Origin: Nostoc sp. FACHB-892
GTDB lineage: Bacteria > Cyanobacteriota > Cyanobacteriia > Cyanobacteriales > Nostocaceae
Assembly (NCBI RefSeq): GCF_014698795.1
Contig: NZ_JACJTR010000026.1
Span: 1 to 64,000, forward strand
DNA length: 64,000 nucleotides
Reading direction: 5' to 3'
A program made the translations under genes and the position numbers. The notes under the pieces were generated by a model, which did no database searches, had not been told where the DNA came from, and saw only the letters and a list, made by a program, of their open reading frames with translations. Shown in pieces: positions 34,572 through 44,555 of the stretch. Within the stretch, counting starts at the first letter, position 1. The number at the start of each line of letters is the position of its first letter.

Positions 34572-35100
34572 CTTTTTTCCTTCCGTGGCATCATCGCAAC
34601 AGTTGCGATTGTATTACCTGATTTTCTCATGCATATGCGGCACGATCGAATATGAGTAATGTATGTACCAACGTTGGTAATAAAAACACCCTTCCTCCAA
34701 ACAGAGACTATGCGTTACCCACATCTTTCTTTACAATCTTGAAACCCATATTCTATAACCGTCTTAGACACTTAACATTTAGGTATACTTGACAAATTCG
34801 TTTTTTATCTTCTCGCTAAAACTGCGTTTTTATTGAGAATAAGCAACGAACGAATCAGGGTTATAAAAACCTGAGTCAAGACTCTCGCAAATGTTAAAAA
34901 AGATCCGGGTAATGGATAGCAAACAGAGAGTAGGGGTGTAAAAGCAAGCAGAGTTTTAGCAAGGTGGGTTTCTAGCGGAAATTAAGATTAATTAGTCTGA
35001 ATTTCCGCAAAATATCTCTCAAACTCTGGTTTTTCCATGTCCCTTATGTTCACGGAGCATTCCGCAGGGATGGGATATTTTTTAGCTGTAAGTCCCTTAA
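34572..35100. other. Intergenic region, 529 bases
   Basis: Contains the ilvD promoter at left and the 3' flank of the first RTX-type gene at right. The block at ~35066-35098 (gggatattttttagctgtaa, then gtccctt) is echoed at 36860-36896 behind the second RTX gene. No coding frame is supported. Confidence 0.55.
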
Positions 35101-36042
35101 TTAAAGGATAATATCGCTTGCAACTAGTCCTGGTGCTCCTGCAAGTTGAATCTCAAACTCGGAGGCAAAATTGAAATTAGTGTTACCTTCAAGAATGCCT
35201 CCTGAATAACGGACTTGACCGACTCTGGAGAATACGCCAGAACCAATGTAAGTGAAGGCTTGGTTACCTGCTAGAAAGGGGTTGGCGTCAATGGCAGATA
35301 GATCGATTCGGTCACCTGGTAAGTTACCGTTTCCATCGAAGCCAGCGATAGTATCCCGTGAAGAACCAGTAGAACTATCTGAAACTGAGTTGAAAACGAA
35401 AACATCGTTGCCCAATCCTCCGGTAAGGCGATCGGTTCCAACACCACCATTGAGGGTATCGTTGCCTCTTCCACCATTGAGGGTATCGTTACCTAATCCA
35501 CCATTGAGGATATCGTTGCCAGCATTCCCATTGAGGATATCGTTACCAGCATTCCCATTGAGGGCATCATTACCCAATCCACCATTGAGGGTATCGTTAC
35601 CTAATCCACCATTGAGGATATCGTTGCCAGCATTCCCATTGAGGATATCGTTACCAGCATTCCCATTGAGGGTATCATTACCCAATCCACCATTGAGGGT
35701 ATCGTTACCTAATCCACCATTGAGGATATCGTTGCCAGCATTCCCATTGAGGATATCGTTACCAGCACGCCCATTGAGGGTATCATTACCCAATCCACCA
35801 TTGAGGGTATCGTTACCCAATCCACCATTGAGGATATCGTTGCCAGCATTCCCATTGAGGATATCGTTGCCAGCATTCCCATTAAGGATATCGTTACCAG
35901 CACGCCCATTAAGGATATCGTTACCAGCACGCCCATTGAGGATATCGTTGCTAGCACCCCCATTCAGGGCAGCGCGAAAGACAGATGGTTCACCGTTGAC
36001 GGTATTATTGTCATTGAAAATGGTACCAGTTATGGTTGCCAT
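35101..36042 (-). CDS. RTX-type calcium-binding repeat protein 1
   Basis: Secreted calcium-binding beta-roll protein. About 21 nonapeptide repeats of the GGxGxDxLx kind run from residue ~25 to ~215, most as GNDILNGNA or GNDTLNGGL. They are organised as higher-order quartets (two NA units, two GL units) with nearly identical DNA. The C-terminal ~100 residues (FVFNSVSDSSTGSSRDTIAG to the end) are the serralysin-type secretion/cap domain. No enzymatic domain is present. The start is ATG 36042: GGAG lies nine bases upstream, whereas the ATG at 36051 abuts it. No type I secretion genes are adjacent. Paralogue at 37064-37975. Confidence 0.88.
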   Translation of the reverse strand: MATITGTIFNDNNTVNGEPSVFRAALNGGASNDILNGRAGNDILNGRAGNDILNGNAGNDILNGNAGNDILNGGLGNDTLNGGLGNDTLNGRAGNDILNGNAGNDILNGGLGNDTLNGGLGNDTLNGNAGNDILNGNAGNDILNGGLGNDTLNGGLGNDALNGNAGNDILNGNAGNDILNGGLGNDTLNGGRGNDTLNGGVGTDRLTGGLGNDVFVFNSVSDSSTGSSRDTIAGFDGNGNLPGDRIDLSAIDANPFLAGNQAFTYIGSGVFSRVGQVRYSGGILEGNTNFNFASEFEIQLAGAPGLVASDIIL

Positions 36043-36570
36043 AATAGACATCTCCTTAATTTATAGGGTAAATAAACTACCTCATCATTTCCTCACCAAG
36101 AAAGGAAGAGGAAAAATGAACAGATAGCTAAATTAGAAATGATTGAAGCAGATATTTGCAGTCAGTACTGAAGATTTGAAGATATGAGAAGCACTGGATG
36201 TATTGATGATCTTGGCATCAAAATTGTGTCAACACTCATGTTATATAGCGGTGTACAGTTGAGTGAGATACAAACAAAAAATACTGAATTATTTCACATA
36301 AGGACTTTAATGTCCTCATATAATCGAGAACCGCTATATTGTTGTACCTTATGCCCTCATTGGTTCTAGTAGTAGGCTGTTAGGAAGAAAGCAGATTTGC
36401 TACTACAAAAAGATATAGGTGTTAGAACGTTTTCAATCACACAACTATACTATTACCATTAAGGGGAATTTTTTCTATTGATAAGAAATAGTAATTAACC
36501 CTCTTGTATTTTTTTTCGTCATAGCAAAATTTGAAACCCTTGTTTAGATAAGAGTTTTGCTTATTGAGAT
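36043..36570. repeat. Duplicated 5' flank of RTX gene 1 (partner 37976-38520)
   Basis: Several blocks keep order and spacing with 37976-38520: tagggtaaa near the gene, gagaagcactggatgtattg near 36186 versus gagaagcactgcatatatta near 38232, aggctgttagg versus aggctgctagg, and taagaaatagtaatta near 36482 versus taagaaataataatta near 38443. The match includes non-coding DNA, which argues for segmental duplication and possibly shared regulation. Confidence 0.8.
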
Positions 36571-37063
36571 TTATTTAATTATTTCTGTAGTTATGTATAA
36601 GTAATTAATTGCTAATTACTTAAAAGTCTTATTGACCAGTACGATCACTACACTTCTGCGTTACAATTTGTCTTTTAAAATATTCTTCCTATGATATATT
36701 ATTACTTCTCTAGGATGATTACAAATATTCTGATTGTATTAGCTATGTTGGTACTTAACTATGCTTGATTACAGCAATACTATCTTTGGGATTTCCAAAA
36801 ATTAAATTATCCAATTTTTAGAGCGAAGACGATGATCGGATTCTTCCTCCTCTGCTTGCACAGCGATGGGACATTTTTTTTGTTGGAAGTCCCTTGGCTG
36901 GTTAACCAGGAATATATTTTGTCAATTTACCTAAATACAGAAATAAATTAGCGTAATAATAATCACTATAGAAAAAAGAGGCAACTTAAACTTACCTCTT
37001 TCTGTAACTGTTAAATTATTAGAATTCTGCCTCGTGCCTTATTTTGAAGGCAGATCCGTTCAA
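36043..37063. other. 1-kb gap between the two RTX genes, mostly duplicated flank
   Basis: Left ~500 bases are the 5' region of RTX gene 1 and resemble the 5' region of RTX gene 2 (see the repeat entry). Around 36860-36896 there is a 3'-flank block echoed at 35066-35098. A 61-codon plus-strand frame (36184-36369) has a partner at 38230 that differs in frame and length, so neither is a gene. Confidence 0.6.
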
Positions 37064-37975
37064 TTAAAGGACAAGGTCGCTTGCCCCTAGTGATGGTGCG
37101 CCTGCCAGCTGAATCTCAAATTCAGCCGCTAGATCCCCATCATTACTAGCTTGGAGAATACCTCCTGAATAACGAACCTGACCGGCTGCGAAGAATCCGC
37201 GAGATCCAATGAAAGTAAAGGCTTGGTTGCCCCCTATAGTAGAGTTGGCGTCGATGTTAGATAGATCGATTAGGTCACCTGGCAAGTTACCGTTGCCAAA
37301 AAAGTCAGTGATAACATCCCGTCCAGATCCAGCAGGACTATCTGAAATTGAGTTGAACTGGAAACGATCATTACCCGATCCTCCAATAAGAGTATCAGTT
37401 CCACTACCACCAACGAGGCGATCGTTACCACTACCACCAACGAGGCGATCGTTACCACTACCACCGCCAAGGACATCGTTGCCATTACCACCGCCAATGA
37501 CATCGTTGCCATTACCGCCAATCAGGCTATCGTTGCCACTTTCACCAAGCAGGGTATCGTTGCCATTACCACCGACAAGGGTATCGTTGCCATCACCACC
37601 AATGAGGCGATCGTTGTCACCACCACCGGTAAGGACATCATTACCACTACCGCCAAAAAGACTATCCCTACCGCTACCAGCGGTAAGGACATCGTTGCCT
37701 CGGCCACCGATAATGATATTGTTGCCACTACCAGAGGTAATGACATCGTTGCCATCACCACCGTTAATGGAATCGTTGCCACCACCAGAGGTAATGACAT
37801 CATTGCCATTACCACCGTTAATAGTATCGTTGCCACTACCAGAGGTAATGACATCGCTGCCACTAGTGCCGTTAATGAATCTGTTACCACTACCACCGAT
37901 TTGGATAGAGTTGGTAAGATTGTCGATGTCGTCGATGTCAATGCCGGTAAGATTGAAAATGGTGTCCGTGTCCAT
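37064..37975 (-). CDS. RTX-type calcium-binding repeat protein 2
   Basis: 303 residues: a 28-residue N-terminal lead (MDTDTIFNLTGIDIDDID), about 18 nonapeptide repeats (GNDVITSGGGNDSINGG, GNDTLVGGNGNDTLLGE and similar) and the same C-terminal cap as RTX protein 1 (FQFNSISDSPAGSGRDVITD, then GNLPGDLIDLSNIDAN and an end IQLAGAPSLGASDLVL). Repeats are more diverged from one another than in protein 1. Secretion through a type I exporter and calcium-dependent folding are family knowledge; the partner exporter is not in the window. ATG start at 37975. Confidence 0.87.
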   Translation of the reverse strand: MDTDTIFNLTGIDIDDIDNLTNSIQIGGSGNRFINGTSGSDVITSGSGNDTINGGNGNDVITSGGGNDSINGGDGNDVITSGSGNNIIIGGRGNDVLTAGSGRDSLFGGSGNDVLTGGGDNDRLIGGDGNDTLVGGNGNDTLLGESGNDSLIGGNGNDVIGGGNGNDVLGGGSGNDRLVGGSGNDRLVGGSGTDTLIGGSGNDRFQFNSISDSPAGSGRDVITDFFGNGNLPGDLIDLSNIDANSTIGGNQAFTFIGSRGFFAAGQVRYSGGILQASNDGDLAAEFEIQLAGAPSLGASDLVL

Positions 37976-38627
37976 AAATGCGCTTTTCCTGAATTTAGAG
38001 GGTAAAACAAATTACCTTGTGACTTCTCCATCAGAAAACGGTGTTACTGATTAAGAGTATGAATTTCCTTTACCCCAAAGGCGCAAAGGAACCAGCTTCA
38101 AACATTAAATTTTTAAATTTCACACTTTTATTCAGCAATGCCGAGAAAACAAGGTGGAGAAATAACAAGTCGTAAGAGATAACTGAACCACACCTGATTG
38201 GAACAGGCGTTTCTGTTAAGTCTAAAGATTTGAGAAGCACTGCATATATTAATGATTTGGCATCAAATTGCGCCAAGAATCATGTTAATATCCTTGTGCC
38301 TTATCTATTCATTGCTTACAGTACTAGGCTGCTAGGGAACAAGCAGATTTTTAGTACGCAATCGCATAAATCTTATGATGTTTTTTTTGTATTACAATCA
38401 CAACATTATGATATTACTCTCAAGGCTACTTTTTTCTATCTATAAGAAATAATAATTACTCTTCTTTTATTCCTCTCACCATAAAAAAATCTGAAACCTT
38501 GGCTCAGACAGGGTTTTGTAATCTATATCAGAATAATAAAGTCATGATAGTGTCTTGGGGGTAGTTTGTTTTATTTATAAAAAAAGTGGCATTAATTACC
38601 ACTTTTTTTATAAATTTATGATGAATT
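37976..38627. repeat. Duplicated 5' flank of RTX gene 2, then intergenic DNA
   Basis: The portion up to ~38520 is the homologue of 36043-36570. The rest carries a short inverted repeat (aaaaaaagtggc/gccactttttt sense, ~38578-38610) behind the 1043-residue protein gene, which may terminate it: aaaaagtggcattaattacc then actttttt. Confidence 0.6.
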
Positions 38628-41600
38628 TTAGCGAGGTAGAGGTAACCCTGTAACGGCAACTGCTCCAGCGATCGCACTAGCTGCAAGAGAAGTCAATGCT
38701 GTTCCAAATAGCCACCACGCAGCATTTGCAACGGTTTTTTTGGTTTCTTGAGCTTGCTTTTTAGTTTGCTCTTGGATCGCTTTCAGGCGTTTTTGTGTTT
38801 CTTTTTGGATACGTTCGGCTCGTTGTAGTACGCCATCCCGCGCCGCTTCTATTTGGTCGATGATCCGGTTAGCATCCTCTTGAGAAATATCCTCACGAGA
38901 ACTGATGACAGCAACTAAGGTGTCACGATCAAATTGACTGAGGCGATCGCGCAATGCTTCAAATCCAGCTTGCGGATCGTCGAAGACTTTCGCAAAATCT
39001 TGCTTAATCCCTTCATAGCTGAGTTCGGAACGATCGAGCGAGTTGAGATAGTTGCGAACTCTCGCAAAAACTCCATCAAGCACTGATTGCACCCTTTGCT
39101 GGATCTGCTGGAATTGTTCGACAATGGAGGTGCGAACAGACTCAATTTGATCCACAATTCGGTTAGCTTCCTCTTCTGAGATATCTTCCCGTTGGGATAA
39201 CAGAGCCACAATTGTTGAACGGTCAAATTTGGAGGCGCGATCGCTTAAACTCCCAATTCCAGCACGGGGAGAAGATAGCAGCAGTTGCAAATCGCGTTTA
39301 ATTGCTTCTGGGTTGAGTTCTTCTTTGTTGGTATTACGCAGATAATCTTCAAGATTTGCTTCAAAATCCAGAGCTACTTGAGTGGTACGCTTGGCCAAAC
39401 GTCGTGGCGCTCTTACAATACTAGCGATCGCATCTTGTACCTGATCAATTATCTGATTAATCTGCTCTTGGCTCAAATCTCCGCGTTGACTCACGAGTTG
39501 AACCAAGGTTTCTCGATCAACCTGAGATAGGCGATCGCGCAGTGCTAAAGCTCCTGCTTTTGGATCATCGAGTAATTTTTCCAAATCATTCCTGATCCCT
39601 TCTGGATCAAGTTCTTCCAAGTTGGTATTACGAAGATATTCTGTGATCGCTTTTGTCGTCTTTTCGTACTGTTCTTTCGCTTGCTGTGGTACTTGCAAAA
39701 TACTATCTCGGACTGCTTCGATTTGATCGAGAGTTTGGTTTATCTGTTCTTCACTCAAATCCTGACGTTGATTGAGTAATTGTACTAGTGTATCCCGGTC
39801 AAATTGCGATAAGCGCGAAGCCAAAAGGCTAATTCCAACTTGTGGATCATCTAGTAAGATTCTAAACTCACGTTTGATACTTTCGGGATTGAGTTCGTCT
39901 TTGTTAGTATTTCGCAGATAATCTTCAACTCTTTGGCGCAGTTCATCGGCTCTGGCTTTTGCTTGTTCTTGCAGTTCTCTTGCACGATTCAAGAAATTAT
40001 CGCGGCTGCTTTCAAGTTGACCAACAATATTATTAGCTTCCTCTTCGCTGATATCTTGACGTTGCTGGAGCAATTGTACCAAGGTGTCGCGGTCAAATTG
40101 TCCGAAGCGAGCGCTTAAATCTTCAAACCCAGCTTCTGGATCTTGCACTAATCTGGCAAAGTCGCGTTCAATACCTTCAGGGTTGAGTTCTTCTTTCCCG
40201 GTAGAACGTAGATAATCTTCGATGCGACTGCGGAAATCTTGCCCTTTTTCTCGCGCTTGAGCCTGTTTTACAGTTTCTAAAACTTCCAGGCGATCGCTTT
40301 CCATTTGTTCGGAAATTTCTTTCACCCTGAGTTCGCTAATATCACCCCGTTGCTTCAGCAAGTTGGTAAAATATTCTTGATTGATTTCTTCTAACTCTCG
40401 TCTCACAGTTGTTGGATCTGCATTAACGTCATAGATGAGTTCTTTAAATTCATCTCTTAGGGTAATGCGGTTAAAATGCCAAGGAAACGAATTCAATATG
40501 TAGTCTTCTACATCTGCCTTAATTGTGTTTTCGGGTGATATTGGCAACCTTGCAGATACTTGTTCAGTTGCTTCATCTCTAAGCTTTTGGAGTTGTTCTG
40601 TGATTTGATTTACATCAACATCTTGAACTTTTTCTTTTAGCTTTTGTAATTGATTAGTAATTTTGTTAACATCGATATTGGAAAGGTTGACTCGCTCCAT
40701 CACTGCTGGTGCAGCCGCACTCAAGCCATATCGAATAGCTTGTTTCATGACACTATTGCTTTGCTTGCCATTCCCACCTCCAACTGTAACCAGTTCTTGG
40801 AGCCGTTCACCTAATTGATCTGAATTCAATTCTTCAGGAGTAGCAGACTTAAGCAAGTTAATTACTTGTTCTGTTGGATTGCTGCGATTCAAAGCTTGTT
40901 GCCAAGCACCTTGAAATTGGTCAGCAATGCGACTTATATCTTCTTTAGATAAATCTGTGCGACTGCTAATTAAATCAACAAAGGTTTGACGATTGATATT
41001 TTGCAGTAAGTCGCTGTTAGCAATAGATTGCAAATCTGTATCTTTAAGAAGCTGGTCAAATTGGTTACGAATTTCTGTGATATCCAGCTTTGGTAATTGC
41101 AAAGAGCCTAAAGAACTTTGGAGTGTATTTCTAATATCTTCAGGATTAAAACCTGAAGTTAATTCTCGCCGGACTGCGGCTGTTATATCTTCAGCAGTAG
41201 AAACCAGTTGTTTTTTCGCACTATTAGCACCGATTCCAGCAGTTGCTGTACCCATCAGAGTTTGAAAACCAGAAGTGACAGTGCTAGCGATAGAACCAAT
41301 AAAAGAACCTACTGCTGATGAACCGAACCAAATCACTAGTGAGAAATAGGTAGACCAGATGACTACACCGATAATTGCTCCTAAAGATTCACTTTCGATT
41401 AAGCTAAGTTTTACCGCCAGAAAACAAGCAATAAATAATGCAATACTAACGGTTAGCAACGCCCAAGCACCAATTTTGGTCTGAGTCGCACGAATTTTAC
41501 TACCCAAACTTTCTGACTCATCATCAGAGTCTGAGTCAATTTCCCAAGATGAAATTCCTACAGCGACTGAAAAATTAGTAAGTAATAATTGAAAGGCAAA

Positions 41601-41759
41601 TGCCATTAAGACTCCAGCCAGCAATGCTACCAAGAATTGAGGGCCAGAAAATAGAACTGATGCTTCTTCTGGAGTTAGTACTTCCTGATCTAAACTCATT
41701 TGTGCTAATCCAAAAGATAGCCAGTCCCATCCCCAAATAGTTAAAACATTTTGAAACAT
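38628..41759 (-). CDS. Large membrane protein with six ~97-residue repeats
   Basis: 1043 residues; family not recognised by name. The N-terminal ~175 residues hold about four membrane helices (FLVALLAGVLMAFAFQLLLT, ALLTVSIALFIACFLAVKL, AIIGVVIWSTYFSLVIWF). A polar region follows, then six repeats from about residue 420 to 990. Each has the form EDYLRNTNKEELNPEGI, then D-x-L-x-x-LLDDPxAG, then LSQFDRDTLVQLL, then QRxDISEEEAN-x-I-x-x-QIE and a helical linker. A final coiled coil rich in Lys/Gln precedes a C-terminal helix (FGTALTSLAASAIAGAVAV). So both ends are membrane-anchored around a long helical repeat array. Divergent from the general stress protein gene; ATG start at 41759. Confidence 0.75.
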   Translation of the reverse strand: MFQNVLTIWGWDWLSFGLAQMSLDQEVLTPEEASVLFSGPQFLVALLAGVLMAFAFQLLLTNFSVAVGISSWEIDSDSDDESESLGSKIRATQTKIGAWALLTVSIALFIACFLAVKLSLIESESLGAIIGVVIWSTYFSLVIWFGSSAVGSFIGSIASTVTSGFQTLMGTATAGIGANSAKKQLVSTAEDITAAVRRELTSGFNPEDIRNTLQSSLGSLQLPKLDITEIRNQFDQLLKDTDLQSIANSDLLQNINRQTFVDLISSRTDLSKEDISRIADQFQGAWQQALNRSNPTEQVINLLKSATPEELNSDQLGERLQELVTVGGGNGKQSNSVMKQAIRYGLSAAAPAVMERVNLSNIDVNKITNQLQKLKEKVQDVDVNQITEQLQKLRDEATEQVSARLPISPENTIKADVEDYILNSFPWHFNRITLRDEFKELIYDVNADPTTVRRELEEINQEYFTNLLKQRGDISELRVKEISEQMESDRLEVLETVKQAQAREKGQDFRSRIEDYLRSTGKEELNPEGIERDFARLVQDPEAGFEDLSARFGQFDRDTLVQLLQQRQDISEEEANNIVGQLESSRDNFLNRARELQEQAKARADELRQRVEDYLRNTNKDELNPESIKREFRILLDDPQVGISLLASRLSQFDRDTLVQLLNQRQDLSEEQINQTLDQIEAVRDSILQVPQQAKEQYEKTTKAITEYLRNTNLEELDPEGIRNDLEKLLDDPKAGALALRDRLSQVDRETLVQLVSQRGDLSQEQINQIIDQVQDAIASIVRAPRRLAKRTTQVALDFEANLEDYLRNTNKEELNPEAIKRDLQLLLSSPRAGIGSLSDRASKFDRSTIVALLSQREDISEEEANRIVDQIESVRTSIVEQFQQIQQRVQSVLDGVFARVRNYLNSLDRSELSYEGIKQDFAKVFDDPQAGFEALRDRLSQFDRDTLVAVISSREDISQEDANRIIDQIEAARDGVLQRAERIQKETQKRLKAIQEQTKKQAQETKKTVANAAWWLFGTALTSLAASAIAGAVAVTGLPLPR

Positions 41760-42517
41760 AGTATTCTCTCACTTGTAGTCAATTTAATAACCATTTACAG
41801 CAGTTTTCATCTGCATGGAGTACAAAGATATGGATTTTCAGGTAGGGTATCACTGAGCGCAGCCGTAAAGCCTGCGGCATAGCTACGCTTCGGGCGCAGC
41901 CTCTCCAAGAGTTGAGAGCAGCCGAAGTGAGGTAGAAGGTAGAAACTCTTTATTTTTGATGCGTGAGTCCTGCATTTTGTACCTCACTTAAAAAGTAAAC
42001 TGCTGTATAAAACGGCTTATTTATCAATTTAGTTGCCAGTTATATAAACTGACACTTTCTTAGGTAAGAAGTTTGCTTGCCAGAAGTCGTATTTTACAAC
42101 AAACAAATATTTTTATTATTTTTTGACTAAATAAAATAATGTAAATTTTGGTGGTTTAATAACAATCTATTTGATAAAATTAATCCGGTTGCTGCTAGTA
42201 AGATTTTGCCCCAGAATGTTTTTACTAAAGCTTACATCTAAGAGATAGTCCTTATAACAGGAACTCAGCTAATTTTAAAACTAATATTTTAGATATTTTT
42301 TTAATAAATAGAATAGCTAGTATATAACTTTTGCAAAGCACAATTTGTTGGAACATTAAAGTTTCTTACTATCTTTAGATAAAAGTACGTATGTCTAATG
42401 ATAGAGAAAAAAATTCTTCCAAGCGATTGATGAAATGTAAATCTAAATATGTATTAATAATGCTTATTAGGAGCTATAAATTAGTGAATAATTGATTTTT
42501 GCTGAGGAGAAAGAATA
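41760..42517. other. 758-base divergent intergenic region with dispersed repeat
   Basis: Upstream of both the large repeat protein and the general stress protein, so it should hold both promoters. It includes the dispersed 50-base repeat (41854-41904). The start of the stress gene is preceded by GAGGAG at 42504-42509. AT-rich; no gene. Confidence 0.55.
41854..41904. repeat. Dispersed 50-base repeat, copy 2
   Basis: Matches 4171-4220 (agccgtaaagcctgcggcat, then agctacgcttcgggcgcag). A flanking ctctccaagagttgagag hairpin is present here but not in copy 1. Confidence 0.85.
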
Positions 42518-43798
42518 ATGGTTTTAGGTGTACATAAACGTGCTGTAGGTGTATTTTCTGATCGTCGAAATGTTGAAAATGCCCTACATGAATTAAAAAA
42601 AGTTGGCTTTGACATGAACAGAGTCTCTGTCATCACGCAGGATGGAGACAAAGAAAATATTTCTGGTGCTGATGTAAGCGATCGCGTCGGTGATAAATCT
42701 GACGAAGGCGCTAAAGTCGGAGCAGCTACAGGCGGTGCTTTGGGCGGATTGACTGGGTTATTAGTCGGTCTTGGTACTTTAGCAATTCCTGGAATCGGGC
42801 CAATTATGCTGGCTGGAGCCGCAGCAACAACCTTAGCTACAACTCTGGCTGGCGCTGGTATTGGTGCAGTAGCTGGTAGTTTGCTTGGTGCATTGGTTGG
42901 TTTAGGAATTCCCGAAGAACGAGCTAGAGTTTACGACGAACGTGTAAGACGCGGACACTATCTAGTCATCATAGATGGTACAGATACAGAAATAGCGAGA
43001 GCAGAAGCAATTTTACATCAGGGTGGTGTCGAAGAGTTTGGCATTTATGACAATCCAGATGCTAGAAATGCTGATTACGTAGCTCCAACTTCTAATGTTA
43101 ATGTGGGTCATAGTAATGTTGCCAAACGCGCGATTGGAGTCTTTTCTCATCGCCGAGATGCAGAAGCAGCAATTACAGAATTACGAGATGCAGGTTTTTC
43201 CTTAAGTAGAATTTCCATCATCGCCAAGGATGCAAACGGTCATGGGATCGCTGGTGTAGATGTAGATAAAAATGTCGGCACAGGTAACAAAGCAGACGAT
43301 GGTCTAAAAGCTGGAGCAGCTACAGGCGGTGTCGTAGGCGGTTTGACTGGTTTATTAGTTGGTCTTGGGACTTTAGCGATTCCTGGAATTGGGCCTGTGA
43401 TTGCAGGTGGTGCAACAGCAACTGCTTTGGCATCAACATTAGCTGGCGGTGCCATCGGTGCAGCAGCTGGGGGTATTGTTGGCGGACTCGTTGGCTTGGG
43501 AATTCCTGAAGACAAAGCGCGAGTTTATAGCGATCGCTTCCAAAGAGGCGACTACTTGGTAATTATCGATGGTACAGAAGCTGAAATCCGCCAAGCTGAA
43601 CCTATTCTCAATCGTAGAGGTATTCAAGAATTTGCTATCTATGATGGTACTGATTTAGGCGAACATCGTTCAGGTTTAGACAGAGGAACGCATCACGACA
43701 CAGCAGTTGTTAATAGCGATCGCACCAATTACTCAGCAGACATTCATAGAGACGATCCTGCTGTAGTCATTGTAGATCGCCGTGATGAAACACTCTAA
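42518..43798 (+). CDS. General stress protein, internally duplicated, glycine-zipper type
   Basis: 426 residues made of two copies (~1-185 and ~203-380) of a unit with an N-terminal alpha/beta domain (KRAVGVFSDRRNVENALHEL / KRAIGVFSHRRDAEAAITEL), a Gly/Ala-rich double helix with GxxxG spacing (GGALGGLTGLLVGLGTLAIP) and a short beta end (GHYLVIIDGTDTEI). This is the YflT/general-stress-protein-17M type. The glycine-zipper parts could insert into or associate with membranes. A hydrophilic His/Asp-rich tail follows the second copy. ATG 42518 has GAGGAG eight bases upstream. A BON lipoprotein gene follows. Confidence 0.82.
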   Translation: MVLGVHKRAVGVFSDRRNVENALHELKKVGFDMNRVSVITQDGDKENISGADVSDRVGDKSDEGAKVGAATGGALGGLTGLLVGLGTLAIPGIGPIMLAGAAATTLATTLAGAGIGAVAGSLLGALVGLGIPEERARVYDERVRRGHYLVIIDGTDTEIARAEAILHQGGVEEFGIYDNPDARNADYVAPTSNVNVGHSNVAKRAIGVFSHRRDAEAAITELRDAGFSLSRISIIAKDANGHGIAGVDVDKNVGTGNKADDGLKAGAATGGVVGGLTGLLVGLGTLAIPGIGPVIAGGATATALASTLAGGAIGAAAGGIVGGLVGLGIPEDKARVYSDRFQRGDYLVIIDGTEAEIRQAEPILNRRGIQEFAIYDGTDLGEHRSGLDRGTHHDTAVVNSDRTNYSADIHRDDPAVVIVDRRDETL

Positions 43799-43898
43799 TC
43801 AAAATTGTAGGAGCAAGAAGATGAAAACTTCGCTCCTCCCATCTGCTTCAAGATTAACGAACTCCACAAATTTCACTTTCCGATTCCGAATTAAACAT

Positions 43899-44357
43899 AT
43901 GCAAAAGCTAACTCCTTTCTTAATTAGTTGTCTTCTAGTTTTTGGTGTTGCCGCCTGTCAAGATACTGCCAAAACAACTGTAAGTGCGCCTGCTCCCAAT
44001 GAAGCTCCAGAAGCACCAAGCCCACAAGCAACACAAGCTGCTCAAGAAGACGCGCAAAGTGAAGTTCGCAGAAGACAACTCGATGCTGATATCCGTGCCC
44101 GCGAAGAGCGCAATAATGTAACTGGTGGCGATACACAAAGAGCTACAGGTGATCTAGCGAGTGAAGTTCGATCCAAGTTGGAGGCTAACATACCCAAAGG
44201 CCAACTAACAGTTGATGCAGCAGAGGATGGAACTGTCACTGTTGCAGGAACTGTAAACAATCAGCAGGAGTTGGCTAAGATTGAACGTTTAGCTAAAGAA
44301 ATCAAAGGTGTTAAAACTGTAGTTGTGAAAGCAACTGTTGCCCCACCGCAAAGCTAA
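43899..44357 (+). CDS. BON-domain lipoprotein
   Basis: From ATG 43899, 152 residues: a lipoprotein signal (FLISCLLVFGVAAC, lipobox VAAC with Cys20), a Pro/Ala/Gln-rich linker, and one BON domain near the end (LASEVRSKLEANIPKGQLTV, then VTVAGTVNNQQELAKIERLA). BON domains bind phospholipid membranes, as in OsmY. Frames open to 43782 overlap the stress gene by 17 bases but would bury the signal peptide, so the later start is used. Osmotic/stress role inferred from OsmY and from the neighbour. Confidence 0.82.
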   Translation: MQKLTPFLISCLLVFGVAACQDTAKTTVSAPAPNEAPEAPSPQATQAAQEDAQSEVRRRQLDADIRAREERNNVTGGDTQRATGDLASEVRSKLEANIPKGQLTVDAAEDGTVTVAGTVNNQQELAKIERLAKEIKGVKTVVVKATVAPPQS

Positions 44358-44555
44358 AATAGCTAACAATAAATTTAAATGAGTAGGTAGGCATAAATAA
44401 AAAAAATTTAGATGCCTCTGCTCAGTCTTAGTGGTCAGTTCTACTTATTACTGACCATTAATAATTGACAAATTGACAACTGACGACCTTGATAATTATA
44501 TTCATTGACGATCAGTCAGTTATATAAACTCTTGTACTTACCGAAAATAAAAACT

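Noticed and set aside
35252..36127. 291-codon plus-strand ORF rich in LPNPPLRVSLP repeats
   Set aside because: It is the antisense shadow of the RTX repeats of protein 1; low-complexity, no start context.
36184..36369. 61-codon ORF and its look-alike at 38230-38445
   Set aside because: They sit in duplicated flank DNA, but their frames do not stay aligned, so the similarity is at DNA level only.
37209..38054. 281-codon plus-strand ORF with Pro/Leu/Ser repeats
   Set aside because: Shadow of RTX protein 2 on the opposite strand.
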